From Schistocephalus solidus (taxonomy: Eukaryota; Platyhelminthes; Cestoda; Diphyllobothriidea; Diphyllobothriidae): DNA of 64,000 bases. Shown here piece after piece: positions 11,281 to 22,900 of the stretch. How positions within the stretch are numbered: position 1 is the first letter of the stretch; every line of letters begins with the position of its first letter. The notes under the pieces were generated by a model. The model saw nothing but the letters and a program-made list of their open reading frames with translations. It had not been told where the DNA came from and did not search any database. The position numbers were made by a program, and so were the translations under genes. The stretch lies in NCBI GenBank assembly GCA_017591395.1, contig WEDG01002835.1, positions 32,815-96,814 of the forward strand, in the 5' to 3' direction.

Positions 11281-12665
11281 GGTTGCGACCGAAAAATAAC
11301 GAGCCCGTGGCTCAATGGTAGAGATTTAAACGCAATATCCAAATGTCGCGGTTTTGAATTGCGGGTGATCCACACCTGGGATTGGGTATGACTAGCTGAC
11401 GAAGGCTAAGAATCCAGAAATGGCCATTCCGGTTTTCCTTGTCTTTGACGGTTCTACTTGCAAATCATATGCTTTACGTCGCTATGCGACAGTCTGCAAG
11501 GGATCTTATGACAGCTACAAGGCACAACGGAACGTGCATGTTCATCAAGCAGATCATTGAGCCACACGCTATCATCGTATTCCCAATCGCAACTGAAAAA
11601 AACAACGAGCACGTTGCTCAATGGTAGATTGTTTCTCTCAATGACCAAAGGTCGCGGGTTTGAATCTCGGGTGATCCACACCTGGGATTGGGTATGACTG
11701 GCTAATAAGCCAGAAATGGCCCTTCCGGTCTCCCTTGTCTTTGTCGGTTCTACTAAAAATCCTATGTTTCACGTCACTATGCGACAGGCTGCTAGGGCTC
11801 TAATGTGCGCTCCAGGGCACAACGGAACATGCAAGTTCGTCAACAGGTCGGTGAGCCACACACTATCATCAAATTACCGATGGCAACCGACAAAACAACG
11901 AGCCCGTGGCTCAATGGCAGAATGTTACCCTCAATGACCAAAGGTCGCGAGATCGAATCTCGGTTGATTCACACCTGGTATTGGGTATGACTGACTGATG
12001 ATGTCTAATAAGCCAGAAATGGCCATTCCGGTCTCCCTTGTCTTTGTTGGTTCTACTTAAAAATCATATGCTTCTCGACGTTATGCGACAGCCTGCGCGG
12101 ACTCTAATGTGAGCTCCAGGGCACAACGGAACATGCATGTTTTTTAAGAAGACCTCTGACCTACACATTATTATTATATTCCCGATCGCAACCGACAATA
12201 CGACGAGCCCGTGGCTCGATGGTAGAATGTTACACTCCATGACCAATGTTCGCAGTTGGGAATCTAGGGTGATCAACGCATGGGATTGGGTGTGACTGGC
12301 TGATGACGGTTAATAAGCCAGAAATGGCCATTCCGTTCTCCTTTGTCTTTGTCGGTTCTACTAAAAATCCTATGCCTCTCGTCGCTATGCGACAGGCTGC
12401 TAGGGCTCTAATGTGAGCTCCAGGGCACAACGGAACATGCATGTTCTTCAAGCAGATCGGTGAGCCTCACACTATCATCATATTCCCGATCACAACCAAC
12501 AAAACAGCGAGCCCGTAGCTCAATGGTAGAGTGCTACACTCAATGACGGAAGGTTGCGAGTTTTAATCTCGTATGATCCACACTTGGGATTGGGTATGAC
12601 TGGCTGATGATGGCTTATAAGCCAGAAAGTGCCATTCCAGTCTCCCTTGTCTTTATCGGTTCTTC
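11281..12665 (+). repeat. Inverted block of five satellite units
   Basis: At about 11,281 the array flips direction. To the left the tRNA-like segment reads on the minus strand; to the right it reads on the plus strand. The join is a near-palindrome within the same part of the unit (the GTCGGTTGCGATCG region meets its own reverse complement). Five plus-strand units follow. Their ribozymes are variable: the one at 11,678-11,730 has lost the CTGATGA core by a small deletion, the one near 11,385 has CTGACGA, and the one at 12,598-12,642 has a fully paired stem II but a poor stem III. The block ends in a short TA-rich stretch at 12,668-12,690. Confidence 0.85.
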
Positions 12666-12869
12666 TATAAGATATATATATATATTTAGATGAAAATGCA
12701 GGCTTAGTTGTTTAAATGGAATGGAAAGACAAGGCGATATATGGTTTAGACATGAAACTAACTGACTTTTCACTCACGTTTGAGCGCATTATTTGAGACA
12801 GATAAAAGGGAAAATAAAGGGTTTAAATAAGTTTTTCTAATTAATTTTGATATGTTTATCCACCACGTT
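12666..12869. other. Short AT-rich spacer
   Basis: This lies between the end of the satellite and the first recognisable Penelope-like sequence. It has a short TA run and no coding potential that I can support. Confidence 0.5.
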
Positions 12870-14800
12870 TCGCATTGTTCCTCCTCTCGTAGGTCAATGT
12901 TTCCGGACGCCCTCATAATGTGCTGATAGGTCGATGCTGTGGTTGATATAGTTGGCGTCTGACCGCCAGGCTTCGAATACGTTGCTCCCCACTCTGCTTT
13001 CGGCTCGGCCTAGCACTTGGGTGCCGTCAAAGTCAAACTGGTGGTTGTTTTCTTGACTGTGCATTGAGACGTGTGATAATACATCCTTTGACCTTATGAC
13101 CAAAGCATGCTCGTGCATGCGCCTATTCTGTCGTTTGTCAGTCATGCCGCAGTAGTTGGCCGGGCAGTCTTAACACTTGACGCGGTAAATAACGCCTGAC
13201 CTGTCCGTGGGTGGTATTCAACCCTCTGGTTTTATGATTAAGCGATGAATGTTGGCATGGGGCGATTGTCCAACGCCCGCGTTTGCCGTCTTACCATGCG
13301 CTAGGTGGCTTCTGAGACGTCCCTCACATAGGGCAAGACACGGAAGGTTTCAGGTCTTTGTTTAAGCTTAATTACGGTCTTTGTGTGTCTTTGGTACAAG
13401 TATTTGTTTGCAAAGCTGCGTGCATATCCATTGGTGAGGAAGAGGCGCCATAGGGTTTTACGTTCTTGCAACTTCTCAGCCTTTGTGCTGCAGTGTATCT
13501 GGATGCGGCGAAAAAGTAATTGGACGCAACTGCACTAATGTGACAGAGGGTGATTGCAGTTGTAGTTAAGAATTTTCTCCGTATTTGTGGCTTTTCAAAA
13601 CCTGCTAGTCCGAATGTCGAGAAAATGGAGCATTCTCTCCTCTTCTTCCTCCCTTTTGAATTATATATGTTGTAAAATCGACTTTATATCCCTTTTAAAG
13701 CCCTATTTAGCTTCTCGGTATATGATAACGAAGGTTTCGTCTATGAAGCGCATCCATAATTTCAGCTTTTAGAGCTGGAAGACCCGAGTTTCCCGTTCTT
13801 GCTAGATGGCCTCTGCTAGGTAGCCGGAGATCGGTGCTCCCATCGGGGTTCCCTGGCTTTGCTCATAAACACGGTCATAAAACGTGAAGTGCGTGCGAAG
13901 GCAGTAGTACAGTAGCTCCATCGCGTGCTATCTTTTCAAAAGGTTTTCCTTCCTCGTTGTATGTCATGTCCAGAAGGTAATCCGTGACTCTCATGTCCAA
14001 TTCCTTTAGGATGACTGTGAATAGAGAGATGGCGTCAAAGAACATCATATGTCATCGGGGGCTATTGTGCTGCCTCGGAGTTTTTCCAGGAAGTGCGTTG
14101 GGGATACGGCTGTGTGTTCTGAGTCATGTTTCAGCTTCTTCAAATGCGTAGCAAGCCATTTAGCCAGTCCGTAGGAAGATGGCCCTTTCATTGCCACGAT
14201 GGGCCGTAGGGAAACATTTGGCTTGTGAATTTTTGGTAAACCATAGAACCGCGCTACGGTGGCATCCTGTGGTTTTATTTGTATGCAAACGTTTTCGGAT
14301 ATTGCCTTTTGGGTCCTCATTTGATTCATTTCCTACCAGTTTTTTCCTAGGGTCAGCTTCATCGGCCTTATATGACTGACTGTCCTTTAGTAACGCTTGT
14401 TTTTTTTACCACATATTCCAACTGATCTAAGATCACAGTTGCCCGTCCTTTGTCCGCTGAAATAATGAAAATTTCTTCGTCCTTCTTTACTTCTCTAATG
14501 GCCGTTACCTCGGCTGGGGCGATGGTTCGGCATAGTGTGTGGGATAGGATGTGGGAGGTGACTTGCTGGCGGATCGATTTGATGGTGTATTTGAGAGTGT
14601 CGCTTTCAGTGAGACAATAAAATCCCCTGTACGTGCGTCTCCTATGTTGAAGCCGGATTCGTGCTGAAGCAGTTTAATCTGGTCATATGTTGGTTGTTTA
14701 GAGGACAGATTATGGACGGATGATTGTTCAGGTACGTGTGCCTGGAGACCTGGAGACGACAACACTGCAACACGCAGAGTTCTGGATCACGATTAAGGTG
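12870..14800 (-). mobile_element. Penelope-like retroelement, degenerate, minus strand
   Basis: Reading from 14,800 down, the fragments follow Penelope-like order. The N-terminal region (14,765-14,505) has the QIKLLQHESGFN segment. A piece near 14,450-14,380 contains DKGRATVILD. The RT fingers part (14,329-14,045) has FYGLPKIHKPN and LRPIV. A segment near 13,920-13,800 has GTPMGAPISGYLAE. The C-terminal GIY-YIG endonuclease (13,210-12,894) has VIYRVKC, NYCGMTDKR and RRMHEH. Penelope-like elements encode RT fused to this endonuclease. Several stops and frameshifts break it, for instance a stop inside the GIY-YIG part near 13,170. The RT catalytic box reads FIDETF where YVDDTF is usual, so the second Asp is changed. 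It is not expected to be active. Confidence 0.88.
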
Positions 14801-14924
14801 AATGAGGCTGCAGGCAAGAAGAAGGCCTAACTAATGAACAAAACGTAAAGCCTTAAACAAACACAGGCACGTCATGGGACGTTAGGACTTCTTCCGTGAC
14901 CATGACATGAATTTGCTCGCAACT

Positions 14925-15235
14925 GCCTTACTTGAACTCTTAGACCTTTGTTTAGAAACCAAATTTTTTCGTTCACCAATATTATCATCAACTAAAAAGG
15001 AGCTCCAATGGGGTCACCCATATCTGGTTACCTTGCCCAAGTGACAATGCAGAAACATGAATCTACGGCTCTTCCATTAGATAACCCTAAATTTTTGGGT
15101 ACGATATGTCGATGACACGTTTTTTGTCGTTAAAAAGGATCATTTAGAAACGCTCCTCAACACAATCAACTCAACCATTCCGGGAATCAAATTTATACTC
15201 GAGAAAAATTTGACAATAAACTCCCATTTCTGGAG

Positions 15236-15271
<36 letters not shown>

Positions 15272-16150
15272 GTATGTATTGGAAGGAATACCTCCCGAGA
15301 TTTAAAGATGAATTCAATTACGTTTCATTGGGAAATGAGCTTCATGGCGTAAAATTTCGAAAAGAAATTTAATTATAATATTCCGTTTCTGGATGTCCTC
15401 ATGCAAGGAATTACTGATTGACCATTAGGACATCGGTTTACCGTAAAGAAACTTATGCCGAATCCGTCCTACCTTATGAGAGCAGTCAGCCCATCGCTCA
15501 CAGACGCAGTGCTGTCAACAGTCTACTCAGTCAAGTAATAAAGTCTTTTTTCCAAAGAAGAAGGCTGTCGAATCGAATTAAATTTCATGTATGAATTGTG
15601 CTCGCAAAACGGGTACTATAAGGATTTTGTACGCCGATTCATGAGATGGCAAGAGTCAAAGGAAAAGGAACCAAGTATTTCTGATCAGGCGCCCCATATA
15701 AATACATGACGAACTCATTCTTGGACTAAGTATGTGTCTGAAGTCGTCGTTAGACACCGAAGGAAGTACGAAATTTATGTGGCACACAAACCGACAACTA
15801 CTTTGCGCACTCAGATTATCCACTCTAAGGACAGGTTCAACTATGTGGACACGAAGGAAGTCGATTGCAAGATAACGTGTGATGCATGTGATGTCGTGTA
15901 TTGTGGTCAGACAAGAAAATCTGCATCTACACGTATCTACGAAGATCAGGCGAGACCACCTATCCCATCGGGCACAGCTTCGGTTGGGGTAAAACTCGAA
16001 TTTTGCCGCCTATATTTTCAAGAAAAGTTGAGGGTTCCTCGAGGCACTGCACTCAGCTGAATCATGCAACAAAAAATTATCGAGTTGGATGCGATGCACA
16101 GAAATTTCAAGGAGCAGTGGAAGAAACCGGAGCCAATCAAAACAGGCCGA
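14925..16150 (+). mobile_element. Penelope-like retroelement, 5'-truncated, plus strand
   Basis: The recognisable part starts in mid-RT at about 14,925 (LLDLCLETKFF-like). It continues through PMGSPISGYLAQ near 15,006 and YVDDTFFVV near 15,105-15,130, then PFLDVL and a YRKETYAES segment near 15,385-15,530, and ends in the GIY-YIG endonuclease (15,734-15,990; CDACDVVYCGQT). At least three frame changes separate these parts. Unlike its neighbour it keeps the YVDD catalytic box. A (TA)n tract interrupts it. It runs head to head with the minus-strand element, and their 5' sides are only about 125 bp apart. Confidence 0.85.
15237..15270. repeat. (TA)17 microsatellite
   Basis: A pure TA run that lies inside the plus-strand Penelope-like element, between its RT palm and the following connecting region. 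Confidence 0.97.
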
Positions 16151-16515
16151 CACACGCGGCGGCTGCTCAGTGTTGCATCTGCCACGCCATTACGATTTTG
16201 TTCAGTGCAGTTAAGGTATTAACTATTGTTTTCAGTCCACGTTTGACGATGACCTGGAGAACCAGTGTCCAAAATGTACGCAATAAAAACTCCATTTCCA
16301 ATGTAACGCATCAGCTTTTGCATCATTAACTAAATGTTATAAAAAGTACAACTAGATACCGCCTGTAGTGCCTCCGATTAGGTATCTTCACCCAAAATTA
16401 ATGACTTCTTACTTATTTTGCCGGATCATATTTTAAATTTTAAAATAAAAAATTAGTTTTCTAATTTATTTTTTGGCCAGCGCCATGTTTATTGGTGATA
16501 CTTATTTCATTGAAG
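16151..16515. other. Non-coding stretch before the first CCP5 exon
   Basis: AT-rich sequence between the Penelope-like fragment and a 3' splice site at 16,514-16,515. I see no gene in it. It is best read as the 3' end of an upstream CCP5 intron. Confidence 0.5.
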
Positions 16516-16969
16516 GTGGAAGCGAATCAAAGAGGAACCTGTTTATGAAATTGTGAACGGTCAGTTCAACATGACTTTCGTTCATCAGTTTTCTGAGATA
16601 CCCAATACAACTACATATTTTGCGTTCGCATATCCGTGGTCTTACTCAGAATCTCAGGCCCTCTTGGACCAGATCGACAGGCTATCAACTCAGCTCCTAG
16701 CGACACGGAGATCGCGTCGTCCCGGGAGACGAGCCATTAGCGTTGTCCCAGGAATTTCTCCAGAATCTAAAGCACCCCCTGAAAATGTGCGGCCAACTAG
16801 CATTTATTTCCATCGCGAAGTACTCTGTCACAGTCTTGGGGGTCGAAATATTGATTTGCTCACAATTAGTGATCATGAAAATCAGCTGAAAGAAAGAGAA
16901 GATAGGTTCGACCCGCTACTTTTTCCTCATCCTGAAAATCCTCGTCCATGGAAATATGCAAACAAAAAG
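16516..16969 (+). CDS. AGBL5: CCP5 exon A: end of N-terminal domain
   Basis: Starts after a TGAAG splice site with one base of a split codon. It encodes the conserved [12 protein letters not shown] segment, then a basic, disordered-looking stretch, then [22 protein letters not shown], typical of CCP5 just before the catalytic domain. The donor AAG/GTATAC is in phase 0. The earlier N-terminal exons were not found between 1 and 16,515. Confidence 0.87.
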
Positions 16970-19900
16970 GTATACATTTGCGCATGTGCACTTCCTTACA
17001 AATTATTATGGGTATGTTTTTGAACGAATTGTCATGCAATAATTTGGTTGAATAGTATGATATGGTTTAAAATTCAAAAGTAGGTCTCTTGTTGGGGTTT
17101 CCTCTTACACTCTAAAAGGAACTGAGTCAAAATCTTTTGAAGAAGTGAACTTCGATTTACACACTTTTTGTATCATTCCTTAGCAGACCTGTACGTTTGC
17201 CCTCTTTAAAATTTTCATTGCTCACGTGATATTGTTGCTTAAATTTAAAACTTTTCTTTGAATTGGAAAAACTGCTGAACTACATGTTCCAAAGGCACAT
17301 TGCGTAATCAACCTGAGACAGAAAACTTTTTTCGGCTTTTAAGTTACAACAAAGCTGCCTTTTTTAAGCTTCCAGAGACGATTCACCAACTTTTGATTAG
17401 GTACTTAAAAATTCGTCCGGATCGTATTATGCAAAATGATGAATTTTCTTTTTACATTTAAGTGGCTAAGAGTCAATATTTCAAGGTATAATGGACAACC
17501 GTAATTTGTAATGGTAATACTCAGATATATAATGAAAAATTCTATTAAGAGTCAGTTTATATCACTGTCTTCTTGTTATCTATTGCTTTCTCCTCGCCAT
17601 ATACATTGCGTTAAATTATGTTGATGTCTTGAGTTACCTGCGTATAAAACCGCTTGATCTATGAAGACCAAAAGATTTCAAAACGTTTTCTTTTGCTAAA
17701 TTTTAGAAATTTCTTGGTTTTTCTCGTACGAACTGACGTCCAAAGTTTCTTTTAATAAGCCCTATGCTGTCTTAATTAATTTCTTAATTCCTCCAAGTTA
17801 TCTTTAATTTTGCTTTTCAAATGGTCAAAGGAAGGTGTTATTGAGCATTACATGACTAGTCAACTTCATATAACGTATTTTGGTAGATGCAACATATTTT
17901 CCAGTCAACTATTGTTTTTAACTCAGACGAAATTAAAATAATCATGATGAATAGCAGCAAACTACAATCCACTTTGCTTTCATAGATTAAGCTTCAGCTG
18001 GCAGATGAGCTTTATTTCTCTAAATAATTAATGCTATTTTGAATTAAACTAATTTACATTCTCAAAAAGCATTGCCTTACTTTGCATGTAGACTAAAAAT
18101 ATAAGTTCAGTTTGCAATTATATCTTAATGGGAATTTTGCGTTGCCTATTATGTTGCTGATAATTTTGTAACTATTACTATTTATATGTTTGAGCATGTG
18201 CCCCCTAAACGGGCCACTTGGTAGATGTGTTGTACTAACACAGTGGTCACATCAGGGCACGGCAGGCGTTATTCGGGTTGCACTCCCATAACAAATGCCG
18301 AACATGGGGGCGTGGTGGCACGCCTAGGGGCGGCTATGGCCTAGGGGCCCCAGCAGCGCCATCAACCTGCGCCCTCTCCCATCTCCGGTCTTTTTGACTC
18401 TGTTTTGACACTTGGAATAGATGGGGGAGGAGAGAGTGCGGTAGATGCAGTGCAAGTCTACTATCACTTTAAACTTAATGACGCGCAAGTCACGGTACCT
18501 GCACCACCCAGCTGTGGAGCGCACGGTGGACCTCGTCGAAATCGACGCTCGAACTTTAACTGTGTTAGCATCCCGAAACAATTTGCAATGAAACTGAGGA
18601 AAAACTAAGATAGCCCTAGTTAATTATTTCACCACCTCAGATGCTGCATGGAAAACGGTTTTATTTAGGTAGCTTTAGTCATTGTACTGAGAAGTCAACA
18701 TAAAATACAAACTTAGAATATCATTGTTTTTATTTGCCTTTCGTTTAGGTGCTATATGTTTGGCTCTAGTCAAAAACTTTGCTGGTTCGGTCCCTGAATG
18801 GGCACGGAAATATTCTGCAATATTTTTGGCATATGTTACATCCCTTAATACGTACATTATACCAATTTTTTAATTTTGTTCACAGCATTGGTATCAACAG
18901 TTGCCGAAAAAGGTAAAGTATTTGAGTTTATTAGTAGTGAAGTTTGCTAAATCTAAAAATTGTTCAGTCTATAAAGTTGACACACCATGCCCATCTATTT
19001 ATAACACTTCTGTTAAAAAGAATAAGACCAATGAATAATGTACTATTTTAAAATGGATTTTAAGTCCGCATAACGTCTGAAAATGTTGCTGCAGATACTG
19101 GTGAAACCTTAAAAAATCCCTGTTTTCAGTGGTAACTGCTCAGTCACTAAAAAACTGATGGAAAATTATTGTTTAGGGAAAGTTCTGTTTAAGGAATTTT
19201 ATGGAACTGTTCGAATGCAGTTGTCTATTAATTCGTTTCCATATTTATTTGACTTCTTGAAAATGTGCATGTTCTTTAATTTAAACTGTCAACTTGATCT
19301 TTTTGAAATAAACAATAAAATTCCATAATATTTTCTACCCTTCCAATCATAGTATAGGAATATTTAACCAAACCAAGCTTTGCGTACTGACACGCTTAAA
19401 AACCCGCATGAAGTTTGCATAGGGTCATCTTTTATGCGATTTTACTTCTGGTTCTCTGCTAATACGTTTTCACTTATGTTAGAAGATGACCAAAGTTTTG
19501 TTTAGATTAGGGGCAGACATGCCGTTGATGTCTCGCAGTTACTGCTGTTATTAACTGGCAGATTTACCTGGGCAGATAATTTAGCTAACGGTTATCAGGG
19601 TGGCCAGTTCAGAGGAATTTTACCTGTTTTCGTGTTTGGCACTCAGTGCTTCTCAGAAGCATTTGCATTCACAGAGATCACGAAGAAACTCAGTGAGAGG
19701 TCGCAGACAGATGTCTAAATCTAGCTTCCCTATATCTGGTGAATTCTTCCAATATAAATACTGATCGATGTCCCGTTGAATTGTGTCCACTTGCCTAAAA
19801 TGGGCAGGATCAGGACAACTAGAATGGCGTAAGATTTTGACCGTGTGGATTGCGATGCTCACTATGTTTCTGAGGAGGATATATCTGCAGTTTGTTTGGG

Positions 19901-22900
19901 TTTATCTTAACTACTTAACTTTTGTTTTTCTCATTTAGATCTTCGTCATAACAGCTCGCGTTCATCCTGGTGAAACTCCTGGAAGCCACATGTTTAACGG
20001 TGTTCTTGAATTCCTCCTTCGTGAAAACGATAAGCGTGCCATTGAGCTGCGACGGCAGTATGTCTTCAAGCTGATTCCGATGTTGAATCCGGATGGCGTT
20101 GTTCTGGGCCACTATCGGACAGATAGTAGGGGTGTTAACCTAAATCGAGTCTACCTGACCCCAAACTACCTTCTATACCCTTCAATATACGCTGTCAAAG
20201 CCCTCATTGCTTATCATCACATATTTTATGGCGAAAAAATGGCCTACCCAGGATCGATATCACCGGAAACATTTGAGAAATTCGTAATGCTCTCTAAGAA
20301 ATGTCGGCAGATACTGGATGAACCAGAAAAATTCGGTTTGCCGAACGTAACCCCGAGACAAAAACCACGTTACGAGGAACCCGTTTGCATGTCGGGTGAC
20401 GTCCGTAGTGAAGGCCACGAGTTGCCAAAACTTTATTCTCCGGAAGGGGAACGTTTCAACAGCGCAGAGCCCTACAAAAAGGATTTACATCGACTCTCAC
20501 GGTACTCATGCTGTCCGAATCAAATGCAACTGGACGGCTCCAAGTCGGTAACTTCCCGTAACTTCCGTTCCTCTTCTCGGCTTACTCGTTGAACGCACTC
20601 GTCCGTACTCGTGCAAAATCGCATCCACATCCAGTGTTATTTTAATTCAGACATTTTATTTCAACTGCCAGTGTAAAACTAAAAGACTCGGATAGCTTCG
20701 ATATCGATTTTGGCTGTTTTTAGTGCATTTGCAGGTTAGCCTGTGTGCCAGAACCTAAGCGTGCGCAAAACTACGTTAGAGGAAACCGACTTAGTGTATT
20801 CACTGGTAAGCAAGTTTTGTCGGTTCGATGTGGGTCTTTCTGCTTTACTTGGAGTTTACCTCTTTAATTAGCCATGGACTCTAACCTTTAAGTTGTAAGA
20901 AGCTTTCATGTCTTGCTTGCTGCACGTCGGATACATTTAATATTGCGCGTAGTTGAACGCATTCTGAAACAAAATAAGCGTACAGTACTGCTAACATCAA
21001 ATTATGTGCTACTTCGTCCTTAGGTTACCAGCTTAATTCCAATTGTTCTGAAATGGCACCCATAATCATAACTCGTGTCGATGTTTGCGTCCTGTAGGTA
21101 TGGCGACGGCATTAGTAGCCGGAAACTTGCCTACAACTCAGAACCTAGATCAGTGCACCCTGTACAAACTGGGTTTGAGATCCAAGGGCAGGCAGGTGAA
21201 TAGGTCAATTTTAAGATGCCGTGTAAGACGGGGATGATTTTGAGTTCTTACTGAAGTAAGTAGTTACACTTTATCTCGATCTAAGCAGTTATGAAATCGC
21301 ATCTTTGAGTGCTACTGCCAAGTCATGGCAACCACGTTAAAGACCTGGAATTTTCTCCAAATCGTAATTCAGTTTTACCTGAGGTCAAAGTAATTTGCCG
21401 CATAGATTGCTCCTCAGTTAGTTCGCTCTAGGGGTTTTATTTCATATTAGCCGGAGTCTCATTGGAGGCGTAACCTGTTTCCGGAACTCCAACCCTAGTC
21501 ATTTCCACACACGAGTAATCATACTCAAAATAACTGACCATTGACCGGATTGTAAAGTGATAAATTTAATTTGAAAGTTAGGTGAACTACCGAGACTTGA
21601 TGCAAACTTTTGGTTGGCATGTTTTTTTATAAAATATGCTGAGCTGAATTGAACTGAAGCTATTTGGGCTGCCATATTACCGGTAACATAAATTTTCTTA
21701 AGGCGTAGAAATAGATTCCCGGTAGTATACATTTCGCTTGAGCCGTCATTAGAATAGGGCATTGTAAGGTTTTGTTTTGATAGCTGGAAATCTGCCGATT
21801 TGCCAAATAAAACAAAAGGGAGGTTTCCAGGACGAATGATTGCGAGGTCATAAGAAATCGCTGGTATAACGGTCTTCACCGTCTGACATTCGTTTTTGAA
21901 GACCGAAAAAGCACACAAAGTTGCATTTATTCGCAGTTGATCGTCTTACTTGTCGTGCGATCTCCTCAAGGGAAGCGGATATTGTTTCGGCTGACCTTTA
22001 TTCACAAACACTACCTATGACGAGAGGACAGGTTCATGAATAGTCAGCCGAGCAATTAAAGGTCAGCCTTATCAAGCCACCGTCCCACTAATGCGTCAAC
22101 CAAATGCTGAAGATGAACGCCAAGGCGAAATAAGACTGAGCATTTTGTAGTGGCTACCGAACACATCTTCTACCAGAAGTTCACTCAAGTATTGTTGGGT
22201 CCAGCAGTCATAAGCCTTTTTGTGTTTGGATTATTGAAATCTTTGACTTACTTTGGGTGTGCGACGATTTTTCGGATTTTTCTGTCAGTTTATGCAATTA
22301 TTGGTGAAGATATTTAAAAAATCGAAATGAATGTCAAGACATTCCTTAACACCAAGGAGATTGCTCCACGTTATGTAAAATTTTAAGCATTCTTATTAAC
22401 CACCTCTAGAATCGCGATTGTTGCATCAACGGCCCTCGTATACAGACGAGTGAGGCGCGCTACTTGGAGTCACCAGTCGTGCGCCACCCGGTTGAATATT
22501 CCCAGACCACTACCTCCTCACTCAAAGGCAAGATCATGAAGCAGTATTTCAGCGAGCAGGACTGGGTATCGGTCTTTCTGGATGAATCCCAACCGCCAAA
22601 TATTTCTTGTTCTCGGCAAAGCGAACTTGCCTTGCGGTTGCCAACGAACATCTCCTCATCTACCACAATTCCACAGTGTCACTCAGTAGAGGTGTCTCTC
22701 AGTTCCATGCGTAGGACGCCTGAGGAGGAGGAGTTCCGTCATCTGACCTCGGAGACCTCAAAATCATCTACAAAAATGAAAGCAGTTGAGAAACCTTCCT
22801 ATGGAATGGTACTCCGACGAACGCCGGGGCAAACCTTTCAGCAATTGGACGATACTGCAGTCAAAAGAGGAAGTATTGGAAGCGTTATACAATTTCCAGA

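Larger units (their letters stand above)
1..12665 (-). repeat. Tandem array of ~305-bp tRNA-like/hammerhead-ribozyme repeat (SINE-like satellite)
   Basis: About 43 copies of one unit follow each other with a period of 303-309 bp. Anchor motif positions are near 608, 908, 1217, 1526, 1831, 2137 and so on to 12,600. Read on the minus strand, each unit holds a tRNA-like segment with Pol III box A and box B, a 20-25 nt spacer, a hammerhead ribozyme core, and about 190 nt of other sequence. Units between about 900 and 6,600 are very alike; those at both ends are more diverged, as expected when unequal exchange homogenises the middle. I see no TTTT terminator on the transcribed strand in most units (exceptions near 1,190 and 2,717), so read-through multimers are plausible. 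The same pairing of Pol III promoter and hammerhead is known from schistosome Sm-alpha repeats. The unit sequence itself I do not recognise. The array continues past the left edge. Confidence 0.93.

Noticed and set aside
1..12660. Many 60-100 codon open frames repeating similar proteins on both strands
   Set aside because: They recur once per satellite unit, shift with each indel and overlap the ribozyme and tRNA-like parts; they are shadows of a non-coding repeat.
1..12665. CRISPR array
   Set aside because: The period is ~305 bp with no short repeat/unique spacer pattern, and the context is eukaryotic.
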